Part shown: one piece after another, positions 45,277 through 52,895 of the stretch
Position numbering within the stretch: the stretch's first letter is position 1
How the letters are laid out: the number at the start of each line of letters is the position of its first letter
Assembly: GCF_011758645.1 (NCBI RefSeq)
Contig: NZ_JAAMOZ010000001.1
Coordinates: 434,001-498,000 of the forward strand
Direction of reading: 5' to 3'
Source of the DNA: Brooklawnia cerclae
Lineage (GTDB): Bacteria; Actinomycetota; Actinomycetes; Propionibacteriales; Propionibacteriaceae
Length of the DNA: 64,000 nt
Notes under the pieces: model-generated
Database searches by the model: none
The model's input: only the letters and a program-made list of their open reading frames with translations
Told to the model about the DNA's origin: nothing
Program-made: the position numbers and the translations under genes

Positions 45277-46473
45277 TTAGACGACAGCGGCGATCGAGCG
45301 CGCGACGCGGTCCACGTTGGAGGGGTTGAGTGCGGCGACGCAGATGCGTCCCGCGTCGGTGCCGTAGACGCCGAACTCCTCGCGCAGCCGCGCCATCTGC
45401 CGTGCGTCCAGCCCTGAGTAGCTGAACATCCCCACCTGATCGGTGATGAAGGACATGTCGTCCGGCACGCCCGCGCCGGCCAGGCCCTGCACCAGCGCCC
45501 CGCGCATCTGCTTGATGCGGTCGCGCATGCCGGCCAGTTCCTGCGTCCATGCCAGACGCAGTTGCGGGTCGCCGAGCACGGTCGACACCAGCAGGGCCCC
45601 GTGGGTCGACGGGCTGCTGTAGTTCGTCCGGATGACGACCTTGACCTGCGAACGCACCCGTGCCGCCTCGTCGGCGTCCGCGCAGACGATCGACAGCGCT
45701 CCGACGCGCTCGCCGTAGAGCCCGAAGCTCTTGCTGAAGGAACTCGAGCACAGGAAGGAGTCCGTCCGGGCGGCGAAAGCCCGGATGACCGCCGCGTCCT
45801 CCTCGAGCCCCTGGCTGAAGCCCTGGTAGGCCATGTCGATGAACGGCACCAGACCGCCCGCGACGACCACGTCGATGACGCGGTCCCACTGGTCGGCAGT
45901 GAGGTCGTAGCCGGTGGGGTTGTGGCAACAGGCATGCAGGACGACGATCGTGCCGGCCGGCGCCGCGGCCAGGTCGGCCAGCATGCCGTCGACGTCGATG
46001 CCGTGTGCCTCGGGGTCGTAGTAGCGGTAGCCGCGCACGGTGAAGCCCGCGCGGGTGAACAGCGCCCGGTGGTTCTCCCACGAGGGGGTGCTGACCAGGA
46101 CGGTCGCCTCGGGGCTGAGCTGGTGGAGGAAGTCCGCGCCGATCCGTAGCGCTCCCGTGCCGCCCAGCGCCTGGGCGGTGACGACCCGGTCGTCCATGAC
46201 GGCGGGGGAGCCCGGCCCGAAGACCAGCTCCTTGACCTCGCGGGTGTAGTCGGGCAGCCCGTCGATGGGCAGGTAGCCCTTCGGCCGGTGCTGACCCGCC
46301 AGGGTCTGCTCGGCGGCGTCGACGCACCGCAGGAGGGGCAGCGATCCGTTCTCGTCCTGGTAGACGCCGACGCCCAGATTGACCTTGTCGGGCCTGGGAT
46401 CAGCGATGAATCGCTCGGTGAGCCCCAGGATGGGGTCGCTCGGGGCCGGCTGAACGGTGGAGAACATGGACAT
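45277..46473 (-). CDS. Aspartate/aromatic aminotransferase (class I, AspC/TyrB type)
   Basis: 398 aa. Family Ialpha aminotransferase: KVNLGVGVYQDENGSLPLL, YLPIDGLPDY, GGTGALRIGADFL, HACCHNPTGYDLT, DMAYQGFSQGLEED, and the PLP-binding Lys in SSSFSKSFGLYGERVG. Uses aspartate, glutamate or aromatic amino acids with 2-oxoglutarate. Start at ATG 46473, with AAAGG 8-9 nt upstream; GTG 46482 is an in-frame alternative. It converges on murB with only 6 bp between the stops. Confidence 0.9.
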   Translation of the reverse strand: MSMFSTVQPAPSDPILGLTERFIADPRPDKVNLGVGVYQDENGSLPLLRCVDAAEQTLAGQHRPKGYLPIDGLPDYTREVKELVFGPGSPAVMDDRVVTAQALGGTGALRIGADFLHQLSPEATVLVSTPSWENHRALFTRAGFTVRGYRYYDPEAHGIDVDGMLADLAAAPAGTIVVLHACCHNPTGYDLTADQWDRVIDVVVAGGLVPFIDMAYQGFSQGLEEDAAVIRAFAARTDSFLCSSSFSKSFGLYGERVGALSIVCADADEAARVRSQVKVVIRTNYSSPSTHGALLVSTVLGDPQLRLAWTQELAGMRDRIKQMRGALVQGLAGAGVPDDMSFITDQVGMFSYSGLDARQMARLREEFGVYGTDAGRICVAALNPSNVDRVARSIAAVV

Positions 46474-46642
46474 CGGGCGCACCTTTCGACGCGGACAAGG
46501 GTACAGCGGTTCGGCGGCCGGTTGTCGCGACCGGTTTCGGTTCGCGTTGTCGCTGGCGACCGGGTATGCTTCAAGTCCTGGTGGCTCGCACCACCGTCAG
46601 ACTGCGCCCGCAGGCAGGGCCCGAAGGCGGGGTGGGGCCTGT

Positions 46643-46715
<73 letters not shown>

Positions 46716-46815
46716 CGAAGCGGCTGCGGCTGCTGCGGCACAGATCGCGAGCCGGGCCGGTTGCAGACAGTACGGCATATGGTTCACGGCACAAGGCATC
46801 GGCGAAGGACGATTT

Positions 46816-47367
46816 GTGGCTCAGAGCAGCAGGCGCCCGGGACGGCACAGCGGTTCCCGGGGCGGCGAGGATCGGCGCGACGGCGTCTCGGATTCCGAGG
46901 CGACCGAGTCGTTGACCCCGGACGGTGAAGCGCTCGCCCGCGGCGACCTCGCCGATCCCCCGGTCGATGTCGTGGACCAGGTCGACGATCAGACCGCGGA
47001 GGAACTGACCGAGACCGGCGATGACGACGAGACCGCCGACGAGGAGCAGTTGGACGACGCCACCGAGGAGGCCCGTGAGGCTGCCTCGAGCGTCCCGAAA
47101 CCGGTGAGGCGCAACCAGACCGTCGCGCCTGTGCGGAAGACGAAGCCGACGCCGAAGCGTGACGACGCCCCCGCGAAGCGGAAGCGGACGACCCCGGTCG
47201 CGTTCACGAAGCAGTCGGTAGGCGAGTTGAAGAAGGTCGTGTGGCCCTCCGCGAGCACTGTTCGACAGTATTTCCTGGTCGTTCTGGTGTTCGTGTTGTT
47301 CATCATGGGAATCGTGGCCGGTCTGGACGCACTGTTCGGCTGGCTGCTGCTCAAGGCTCTCGGCTGA
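46816..47367 (+). CDS. secE: Preprotein translocase subunit SecE with long acidic N terminus
   Basis: 183 aa. The SecE core is the last ~65 residues: FTKQSVGELKKVVWPSASTVRQYFLVVLVFV with one TM helix. The preceding ~115 residues are disordered and acidic, then basic (KPTPKRDDAPAKRKR). This extension is far longer than in E. coli but known in related actinobacteria. GAAGGA lies 6 nt before GTG 46816, which sets the start; longer frames run into the tRNA-Trp. Confidence 0.92.
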   Translation: MAQSSRRPGRHSGSRGGEDRRDGVSDSEATESLTPDGEALARGDLADPPVDVVDQVDDQTAEELTETGDDDETADEEQLDDATEEAREAASSVPKPVRRNQTVAPVRKTKPTPKRDDAPAKRKRTTPVAFTKQSVGELKKVVWPSASTVRQYFLVVLVFVLFIMGIVAGLDALFGWLLLKALG

Positions 47368-47385
47368 TCACGAAGGAGGAGACAC

Positions 47386-48222
47386 ATGGACACCGATCCC
47401 GTTGACGAGCTTCACGAAGAGGTCGAGATCGACCTCGACTCCGGTTTCGAGGATGATGAGCCGGCCGCCTCTGACGAGGTCGCCATCAACCTCGATTTCG
47501 ACGACTTCAGTTCCACGAACGAGGACGACGGCGTCGAGCTGAACCTCGATCTCGGCGAGGACGAGGCCGCGCAGGACGACCAGGACGCCGATGCGGACGA
47601 GACCGACGAGGCCCTGGAGAAGGCTCTCGAGGAGTTGCGCGCCGAGCTTCGCACCAAGCCCGGTGACTGGTATGTCGTGCACACCTACTCCGGCATGGAG
47701 AACAGGGTCAAGCAGAACATCGACGCCCGTGTGGTCACCCTGAACATGGAGGACTACATCTACGAGACCCTCGTGCCCACCGAGGAGGCCGTCGAGATCC
47801 GCAACGGGCAGAAGAAGACCGTCACCCGCACGTTCATGCCGGGATACGTGCTCGTCCGGATGGAACTGACGGACGAGTCGTGGGCCGCTGTGCGTCATAC
47901 CGCCTCGGTCACCGGTTTCGTCGGGCACGCGAACCAGCCCGTGCCGCTCGACATGGACGAGGTGGAGCGCATGCTCACCCCGTCCGTGCAGGCCAAGGTG
48001 GCTGCCGCGGGGCAGACGCCGACCAAGCGCCGCAAGAAGGTCGAGGTCGTCGACTACCAGGTGGGCGATTCGGTCACGGTCGTCGACGGCCCCTTCGCAG
48101 GGGTGCATGCGACGATCACCGAGATCAACCCGCACAACCAGCGCGTGAAGGCCATGGTCGAGATCCTGGGTCGGGAGACCCCGGTAGACTTGACCTTCGC
48201 CCAGGTCCAGAAGGTCGTCTGA
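47386..48222 (+). CDS. nusG: Transcription termination/antitermination factor NusG
   Basis: 278 aa. N-terminal acidic extension of ~85 residues (mostly Asp/Glu), then the NGN domain: [20 protein letters not shown], and [17 protein letters not shown]. The KOW domain closes the protein: [21 protein letters not shown]. Binds RNA polymerase and S10. GAAGGAGG precedes the ATG, 18 bp after secE. Confidence 0.95.
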   Translation: MDTDPVDELHEEVEIDLDSGFEDDEPAASDEVAINLDFDDFSSTNEDDGVELNLDLGEDEAAQDDQDADADETDEALEKALEELRAELRTKPGDWYVVHTYSGMENRVKQNIDARVVTLNMEDYIYETLVPTEEAVEIRNGQKKTVTRTFMPGYVLVRMELTDESWAAVRHTASVTGFVGHANQPVPLDMDEVERMLTPSVQAKVAAAGQTPTKRRKKVEVVDYQVGDSVTVVDGPFAGVHATITEINPHNQRVKAMVEILGRETPVDLTFAQVQKVV

Positions 48223-48284
48223 CCCCTCTGGGCGGCGTGCCCCTGGGGTACGCGACATACACAGATTGGAAAAAGGACCCAAAC

Positions 48285-48713
48285 ATGCCTCCCAAGAAGA
48301 AGGTGGCGGCGATCGTCAAGATCGCCATTCCCGCGGGCCAGGCGACCCCGGCCCCGCCGGTCGGTACCGCTCTCGGTCCGCATGGTGTCAACATCATGGA
48401 GTTCGTCAAGGCGTACAACGCCCAGACGGAAGCCCAGCGTGGCACCATCGTCCCGGCGGAGATCACGATCTTCGAGGACCGGACGTTCACGTTCATCACG
48501 AAGACCCCGCCCGCGGCCGAGCTGATCAAGAAGGCAGCCGGTGTGCCGAAGGGCTCGGGCAAGCCGAACAAGGAGAAGGTCGGCAAGCTCACTCGCGACC
48601 AGGTTCGCGAGATCGCCGAGGCCAAGATGCCCGACCTCAACGCGAACGACGTCGAGGCCGCCATGAAGGTCATCGAGGGCTCCGCCCGTTCCATGGGCAT
48701 CACCGTCGAGTGA
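48285..48713 (+). CDS. rplK: 50S ribosomal protein L11
   Basis: 142 aa, usual length. [34 protein letters not shown] with the thiostrepton-site prolines, and [15 protein letters not shown] at the end. AAAAAGGA lies 9 nt upstream of the ATG, which excludes the longer frame overlapping nusG. Confidence 0.97.
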   Translation: MPPKKKVAAIVKIAIPAGQATPAPPVGTALGPHGVNIMEFVKAYNAQTEAQRGTIVPAEITIFEDRTFTFITKTPPAAELIKKAAGVPKGSGKPNKEKVGKLTRDQVREIAEAKMPDLNANDVEAAMKVIEGSARSMGITVE

Positions 48714-48821
48714 CGCTCCCCGCGGGCACCGCCGTGTCCGCTCCGATTCCCTGGCAGGACCGTGCGATCCGGACCAGGACCTGGTGGATCAGCCCGCGAG
48801 GCTGACGGAAAGGAACCAGAC

Positions 48822-49529
48822 ATGAAGCACAGCAAGCGCTATCGCGCCTCGGAGGAGTTGGTGGATCTCACCCAGCTCTACACTCCCGAGGAAGCCATCT
48901 CCGTCCTCAAGAAGTTCCCCGCGGGGGGCTTCGACGAGTCCGTCGAGGTGTCCATGCGGCTCGGCGTCGACCCCCGTAAGGCGGACCAGCTGGTCCGCGG
49001 CACGGTGAACCTTCCCCACGGCACTGGCAAGACGGCACGGGTCCTCGTCTTCGCCCAGGGCGCCAAGGCTGCGGAGGCCACCGAGGCGGGAGCCGACGAG
49101 GTTGGCTCCGACGAGTTGATCGAGAAGGTGGCCGGCGGCTACCTCGACTTCGACGCCGTCGTCGCCACTCCCGACCTGATGGGCAAGGTCGGCCGGTTGG
49201 GCCGCGTGCTCGGCCCTCGCGGCCTGATGCCGAACCCCAAGACCGGCACTGTCACCATGGACGTCACTAAGGCCGTCAGCGATATCAAGGGCGGCAAGAT
49301 CGAGTTCCGGGTCGACCGGCACTCGAACCTGCAGTTCATGGTGGGCAAGGCCAGCTTCTCGCCCGAGGCGCTGCTGGCCAACTATCAGGCCGCCATGGAG
49401 GAGGTGGCCCGGTTGAAGCCCAATACCGCCAAGGGCCGCTACGTGCGCAAGATCACGCTGTCCACGACGATGGGCCCCGGCATTCCGGTCGACCCCGTCG
49501 CGTCCAAGCCGGCCGAACAGATCGCCTGA
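48822..49529 (+). CDS. rplA: 50S ribosomal protein L1
   Basis: 235 aa. [12 protein letters not shown] start, core [15 protein letters not shown] and [17 protein letters not shown], ending near the [10 protein letters not shown] motif. AAAGGAA precedes the ATG. In many bacteria L1 represses its own mRNA; a hairpin-rich 108-bp gap after rplK is the likely target. Confidence 0.97.
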   Translation: MKHSKRYRASEELVDLTQLYTPEEAISVLKKFPAGGFDESVEVSMRLGVDPRKADQLVRGTVNLPHGTGKTARVLVFAQGAKAAEATEAGADEVGSDELIEKVAGGYLDFDAVVATPDLMGKVGRLGRVLGPRGLMPNPKTGTVTMDVTKAVSDIKGGKIEFRVDRHSNLQFMVGKASFSPEALLANYQAAMEEVARLKPNTAKGRYVRKITLSTTMGPGIPVDPVASKPAEQIA

Positions 49530-49543
49530 GCAAGGCAGACGGT

Positions 49544-49582
49544 GCTCGCCCCGTCCCCGATTTTGCCGGGGGCGGGGCGAGC
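49544..49582 (+). terminator. Terminator after rplKA
   Basis: GCTCGCCCCG-T-CCCC pairs with GGGGG-CGGGGCGAGC around a GATTTTGCC loop, 15 bp after the rplA stop. The right arm lies within the spacer of the next promoter, so rplKA termination and rplJL initiation overlap. Confidence 0.75.
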
Positions 49583-49591
49583 GCGTATTGT
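49563..49591 (+). promoter_or_regulatory. Promoter of rplJL
   Basis: TTGCCG (49563-49568) and TATTGT (49586-49591) with a 17-bp spacer. Start expected near 49598, which gives a leader of about 190 nt to rplJ. Confidence 0.65.
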
Positions 49592-49597
49592 GGCTAG

Positions 49598-49789
49598 AGC
49601 CGTAGACCGCTGGTAGCCGAGCTTCAAAGTCCGTGAGGACGCCCGCGCAGGTAACCAAAGCCCGTTGGGCGTCATGGGGAGTGACTCATGGTGCTCGGTG
49701 CCCCGGAGACCTGCGTCCCGGGGCTTTTTCATTGCCCGGGTAGCTCCCATGTGGTCGTCGGCTCGGAATGGAAGTGGGAAGGAGACCCA
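49598..49789 (+). promoter_or_regulatory. rplJ leader with attenuator (L10-type ribosomal protein leader)
   Basis: About 190 nt, not coding. Contains the segment around TAACCAAAGCCCGTTGGGCGTC expected of an L10(L12)4-binding leader in pieces, then a strong factor-independent terminator at 49700-49729: GCCCCGG/CCGGGGC with CTTTTT after it. This T tract is the only well-formed one in the window and sits 60 nt before the start codon, so it is best read as an attenuator. Excess L10-L12 is expected to favour termination. Confidence 0.75.
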
Positions 49790-50434
49790 ATGGCGAGGCC
49801 TGACAAGGCGGCCGCGGTCGAGCAGCTGACAGACGAGTTCACGTCGTCCAATGCGGCTGTGCTGACCGAGTACCGCGGACTCACCGTCGCGAACCTCAAG
49901 GACCTTCGCCGGTCCCTCGGTTCGGACGCCAGCTACGCCGTTGCGAAGAACACCCTGACCCTGATCGCGGCCAGGCAGGCCGGCATCGATGGACTCGATG
50001 ACGTGCTGCACGGTCCGACGGCTATCGCCTTCATCAAGGGCGACGTCGCACAGGTTGCCAAGGGGCTGCGTGACTTCGCAAAGGCCAATCCGCTTCTGGT
50101 CATCAAGGGTGGCGTTCTCGAGGGCAAGGTCCTCAACGCCGATCAGGTCAAGACGCTCGCCGACCTCGAGTCGCGCGAGGTGCTGCTCGCGAAGCTGGCT
50201 GGTGCCATGAAGGCTTCGCTCAGTACTGCGGTTGCCACGTTCGCGGCACCGCTCAGCCAGGCCGCCCGGCTTCTGGGCGCTCTGGAGACCAAGGCCGAGG
50301 CCGATCCGTCGGTCATCGGTGGCGCCGGCCAGGCGACCGCCGAGCCCAACCAGGAGCCTGACGACGCCGAGGGCGCCGTCATCGAAACCGCTGAAACCAC
50401 TGACGCGGCGCCCGACGCTGCATCGAACGAGTAG
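49790..50434 (+). CDS. rplJ: 50S ribosomal protein L10
   Basis: 214 aa. [17 protein letters not shown] start; [19 protein letters not shown] core; C-terminal helix for L12 dimers, then an Ala/Glu-rich acidic tail of ~40 residues. GGAAGGAG lies 6-7 nt before ATG 49790. The longer frame would read through the leader attenuator and is rejected. Confidence 0.96.
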   Translation: MARPDKAAAVEQLTDEFTSSNAAVLTEYRGLTVANLKDLRRSLGSDASYAVAKNTLTLIAARQAGIDGLDDVLHGPTAIAFIKGDVAQVAKGLRDFAKANPLLVIKGGVLEGKVLNADQVKTLADLESREVLLAKLAGAMKASLSTAVATFAAPLSQAARLLGALETKAEADPSVIGGAGQATAEPNQEPDDAEGAVIETAETTDAAPDAASNE

Positions 50435-50447
50435 GAAGGACGCCGAC

Positions 50448-50834
50448 ATGGCGAAGCTGAGCACCGAGGAGCTCCTTGACACCTTCAAGGAGATGACCCT
50501 CATCGAGTTGTCCGAGTTCGTGAAGGCATTCGAGGACGCCTTCGACGTCAAGGCTGCGGCTCCGGTCGCTGTCGCCGCTGCGGCCCCGGCTGCGGCTGCC
50601 GCCGCCGAGGAGGTCGAGGAGCAGACCGAGTTCGACGTCATCCTCGAGTCCGCGGGCGACAAGAAGATCGGTGTCATCAAGGCCGTTCGTGCGCTCACGA
50701 GCCTCGGCCTGAAGGACGCCAAGGATCTCGTCGAGTCCGCTCCGAAGGCGGTCGTCGAGAAGGCCAAGAAGGAGGACGCCGAGAAGGCGAAGGCGGCCCT
50801 CGAGGCGGAAGGCGCGACTGTCACCCTCAAGTGA
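50448..50834 (+). CDS. rplL: 50S ribosomal protein L7/L12
   Basis: 128 aa. N-terminal dimer domain [19 protein letters not shown], Ala-rich hinge ([20 protein letters not shown]), and the C-terminal factor-binding domain [34 protein letters not shown] lies before the ATG, 13 bp after rplJ. Confidence 0.97.
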   Translation: MAKLSTEELLDTFKEMTLIELSEFVKAFEDAFDVKAAAPVAVAAAAPAAAAAAEEVEEQTEFDVILESAGDKKIGVIKAVRALTSLGLKDAKDLVESAPKAVVEKAKKEDAEKAKAALEAEGATVTLK

Positions 50835-50857
50835 CGCGAGCCGCTCCGGCAAAAGAA

Positions 50858-50905
50858 CTACGGCAATGGGTGGGACCTGGGTGAAGGTCCCACCCATTGC
50901 CGTAG
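50858..50905. terminator. 21-bp perfect hairpin after rplL
   Basis: Arms of 21 bp at 50858-50878 and 50885-50905 are exact reverse complements (begin CTACGGCAATGG, end CCATTGCCGTAG) around a GGGTGA loop. It is the longest perfect stem in the window and lies 24 bp after rplL. No T tract. It separates rplJL from the peptide/regulator module and from rpoBC. Confidence 0.8.
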
Positions 50906-50919
50906 TGGGGGTGGGCAGA

Positions 50920-50940
50920 GGCTACCGCGGTCCGGTAGCC
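50920..50940. terminator. Short hairpin after the minus-strand peptide gene
   Basis: GGCTACC and GGTAGCC around a 7-nt loop, 12 bp beyond the stop codon of the minus-strand peptide gene. Together with the 21-bp hairpin it insulates two convergent transcripts. Confidence 0.5.
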
Positions 50941-50952
50941 CTCAGGTTCGGA

Positions 50953-51135
50953 TCACGGCCAAGGGCCGAGGGACAGGGGTCCGATCCTGATGGGAAAATC
51001 GCTGATCTGGCTGGAAGAGGCAGCGGACGCTGCCTTGGTCTCGTCGGGTGCGGCCGTCGCCTGCGCGATAGGCAACATCGTCACACCTACAAGGGCTGCT
51101 GCCGCAACGACCCGGGCGATCCTGGGCTTTTGCAT
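50953..51135 (-). CDS. Small secreted peptide, candidate pheromone precursor
   Basis: 60 aa. Classical Sec signal peptide: MQKPRIAR, hydrophobic VVAAAALVGVTMLPI, AxA site QATA before APDE. The predicted mature 32-mer is Ser/Ala-rich and then ends DFPIRIGPLSLGPWP. No Cys, no TM, no lipobox. GAGGAG lies 5 nt before the ATG. Its own promoter and flanking hairpins make it a single-gene transcript, divergent from an XRE-TPR regulator 161 bp away. This layout resembles pheromone/receptor pairs, so a signalling role is inferred; an antimicrobial or structural peptide is the alternative. No family recognised. Confidence 0.65.
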   Translation of the reverse strand: MQKPRIARVVAAAALVGVTMLPIAQATAAPDETKAASAASSSQISDFPIRIGPLSLGPWP

Positions 51136-51174
51136 CGGTGCTCCTCATTGACTGGTAGGCGATATCTGTCGTAC

Positions 51175-51211
51175 TGACTAGACAGTAGACACAATTTGAC
51201 TAGTGTGTCAA
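51175..51211 (-). promoter_or_regulatory. Promoter of the peptide gene with overlapping TGACTAG repeats
   Basis: On the minus strand TTGACA (51211-51206) and TACTGT (51187-51182) are 18 bp apart, with a start expected near 51175 and a ~40-nt leader. On the plus strand TGACTAG occurs at 51175-51181 and 51197-51203, exactly 22 bp (two helical turns) apart, one at the start site and one in the spacer. TTGAC/GTCAA inverted arms (51196-51211) overlap the -35. A binding site for the divergent regulator is likely. Confidence 0.6.
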
Positions 51212-51296
51212 TATGATCGCGACAAGTTCTTGGAGATCGGTCAAACGATGATGGGGCCGATAGTTGACAAGGGTCTCGGCGAAGGGAGCGACCGTC

Positions 51297-52532
51297 ATGC
51301 CTGCGGTAGGTGAACGCATCCGGGAGCTGCGAATTGCCCGCGGGCTCTCGCAGGCCGAGTTGGGAAGCGGGCGATATTCGGGCAGCTACATCTGTCACAT
51401 CGAGACGGGGCGCAGGCGTCCGAATACCGAGGTGCTCGACTTCCTCGCGGAACGCCTGGGGTTGGACGCCTGGGAACTCGACCCTGACAGTCAGGAGGCG
51501 GCCGACGCCGACATGGTCGCGCTCCTGGCGAGCGCTCGGCGCCTCGTGCGAACCCGGCAGTGGGACGAAGCGGCGCGCATGGCGACCAGGGCGTCGGTGA
51601 TCGCGGCCGGTGCAGGCCGCGAGATGCGCCGTTGGGAGGCCGACCATCTGGTCGCCCAGGCCCTCATGTCGGGTGGCCGGTACGACGAAGCCGCGGAGCT
51701 CGCTGCTGGTTTGGCAAGGCGTTCCTCGGTGGTGGGAGTGGCTGATCTGAGGGTCGAGGCCCATATCCTCGCCTCGCGCGCCCATCGCGCGTCCGGACGC
51801 CTGGCGGACGCGGCCTCGGAGGCGAGGGCGGCGTTGGCCGAGGCTGATCAGATCGATCCCGGACTGCTGTCGTCCGCGATCGTCGCGCTGCTGGCCGCCC
51901 TGGAAATGGCCGATTCGCCGTCCGACACCTCCGAACTGGAGACCCGGCTGGAGGGTCTCGTGGACATCCTCGACCCGTCGGACGCCTCGCAGGCCGCCTG
52001 GGCACTGGGAAACCTGGCGTTCGGCCGCGGTGACACCGAGGCCGGGATCGTCTGGCATCGCAGGGCGGGGGAGCTGTGCGACCCGCGGGCCGAGCCACAG
52101 ACCTGGGCGCGGATCCTCCAGGCGACGGCCTACTTCCTCGTGCAGTCGGGCGGCGACCTGTCACTGGCACGGCGCTTGTTCGAGGATTCGCGGCCGCTGG
52201 TGACACTGCTCGGAAGCCCGGGTGACCGGGTCGACATGCGCCTGGTGCAGGCGCGCCTCGATCTGCGAGGCGACGATCCGGAGGCCGCGGAGCGACTGTT
52301 GGACCATCTCCTGGGCGAGACAGCGACGCTGGACGACGAACGGCTCCGCGGCGAGGTGCTCGAATCGCTGGCGGAGGCGCGGGCGGTGCTCGGCCGCGTG
52401 GACGAGGCGAGGGCGGCGTTGCGGGAGGCCGCCGGCGCGTTCGAGGCGGCGCAGGCGCCGGTACGGGCCCTTCGGCTGTGGCACCGGTACGCAGAGTTGG
52501 AGTCTCCCGGAAACTGTTGTCAGCGGAATTGA
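51297..52532 (+). CDS. XRE-family HTH regulator with C-terminal TPR-like helical region
   Basis: 411 aa. HTH at residues ~5-58: VGERIRELRIARGLSQAELGSGRYSGSYICHIETGRRRPNTEVLDFLAERLGL. The rest (~75-400) is all helical and shows recurring TPR-like spacing (RQWDEAARMATRAS, GRYDEAAELAAGLARR, GRLADAASEARAALAEAD, GRVDEARAALREAAGAFEAAQ). HTH plus a TPR array of this length is the plan of RRNPP peptide receptors (PlcR, Rgg, NprR, ComR) and of some actinobacterial regulators. GGGAG lies 9 nt before ATG 51297; TTG 51264 is less likely. It probably binds the repeats in the divergent promoter. Confidence 0.75.
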   Translation: MPAVGERIRELRIARGLSQAELGSGRYSGSYICHIETGRRRPNTEVLDFLAERLGLDAWELDPDSQEAADADMVALLASARRLVRTRQWDEAARMATRASVIAAGAGREMRRWEADHLVAQALMSGGRYDEAAELAAGLARRSSVVGVADLRVEAHILASRAHRASGRLADAASEARAALAEADQIDPGLLSSAIVALLAALEMADSPSDTSELETRLEGLVDILDPSDASQAAWALGNLAFGRGDTEAGIVWHRRAGELCDPRAEPQTWARILQATAYFLVQSGGDLSLARRLFEDSRPLVTLLGSPGDRVDMRLVQARLDLRGDDPEAAERLLDHLLGETATLDDERLRGEVLESLAEARAVLGRVDEARAALREAAGAFEAAQAPVRALRLWHRYAELESPGNCCQRN

Positions 52533-52566
52533 CAGATCGGGTCAATCTCTGTTGGCATTGAGATCT

Positions 52567-52614
52567 CGACGACGGGCCGGGAAGCTATCCCCCGAGGCTT
52601 CCCGCTCGTCGTCG
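52567..52614 (+). terminator. Hairpin after the XRE-TPR gene
   Basis: CGACGACG...CGGGAAGC pairs with GCTTCCCG...CGTCGTCG, with two short internal mismatches, 35 bp after the stop. The remaining sequence up to rpoB (52615-52895) holds no gene; it carries the rpoB promoter and leader. Confidence 0.65.
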
Positions 52615-52775
52615 GGTTGGCCCTGGGGTGGGACGTCATGATGCCCCACCGGGGGTGCCCGGCCGCATCTGTCCGAGGTATGTCATTCTTGACGAGGCGC
52701 CGGGTTTTGGTGCAATGTGCTGCTGCCGGGTTGTTCGGTGACCGAAGCAGCAGGATCGAAGATGATCCTCAGGGG

Positions 52776-52804
52776 TTGCGTAGGGGCGGAGCTTGCCCTA
52801 TAGT
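52776..52804 (+). promoter_or_regulatory. Promoter of rpoBC
   Basis: TTGCGT (52776-52781) and TATAGT (52799-52804) with a 17-bp spacer; start expected near 52811. The leader of ~85 nt contains a perfect 9-bp hairpin, GGCCCATGT/ACATGGGCC, at 52830-52850. rpoBC can thus be expressed separately from rplJL. Confidence 0.7.
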
Positions 52805-52895
52805 GGGCTCTTGCCCCATAACGTCTGTCGGCCCATGTTTGACATGGGCCGTTCAGCGTGCATAGAACCTCTGCGAGTTCTGGAAGGACCACATC

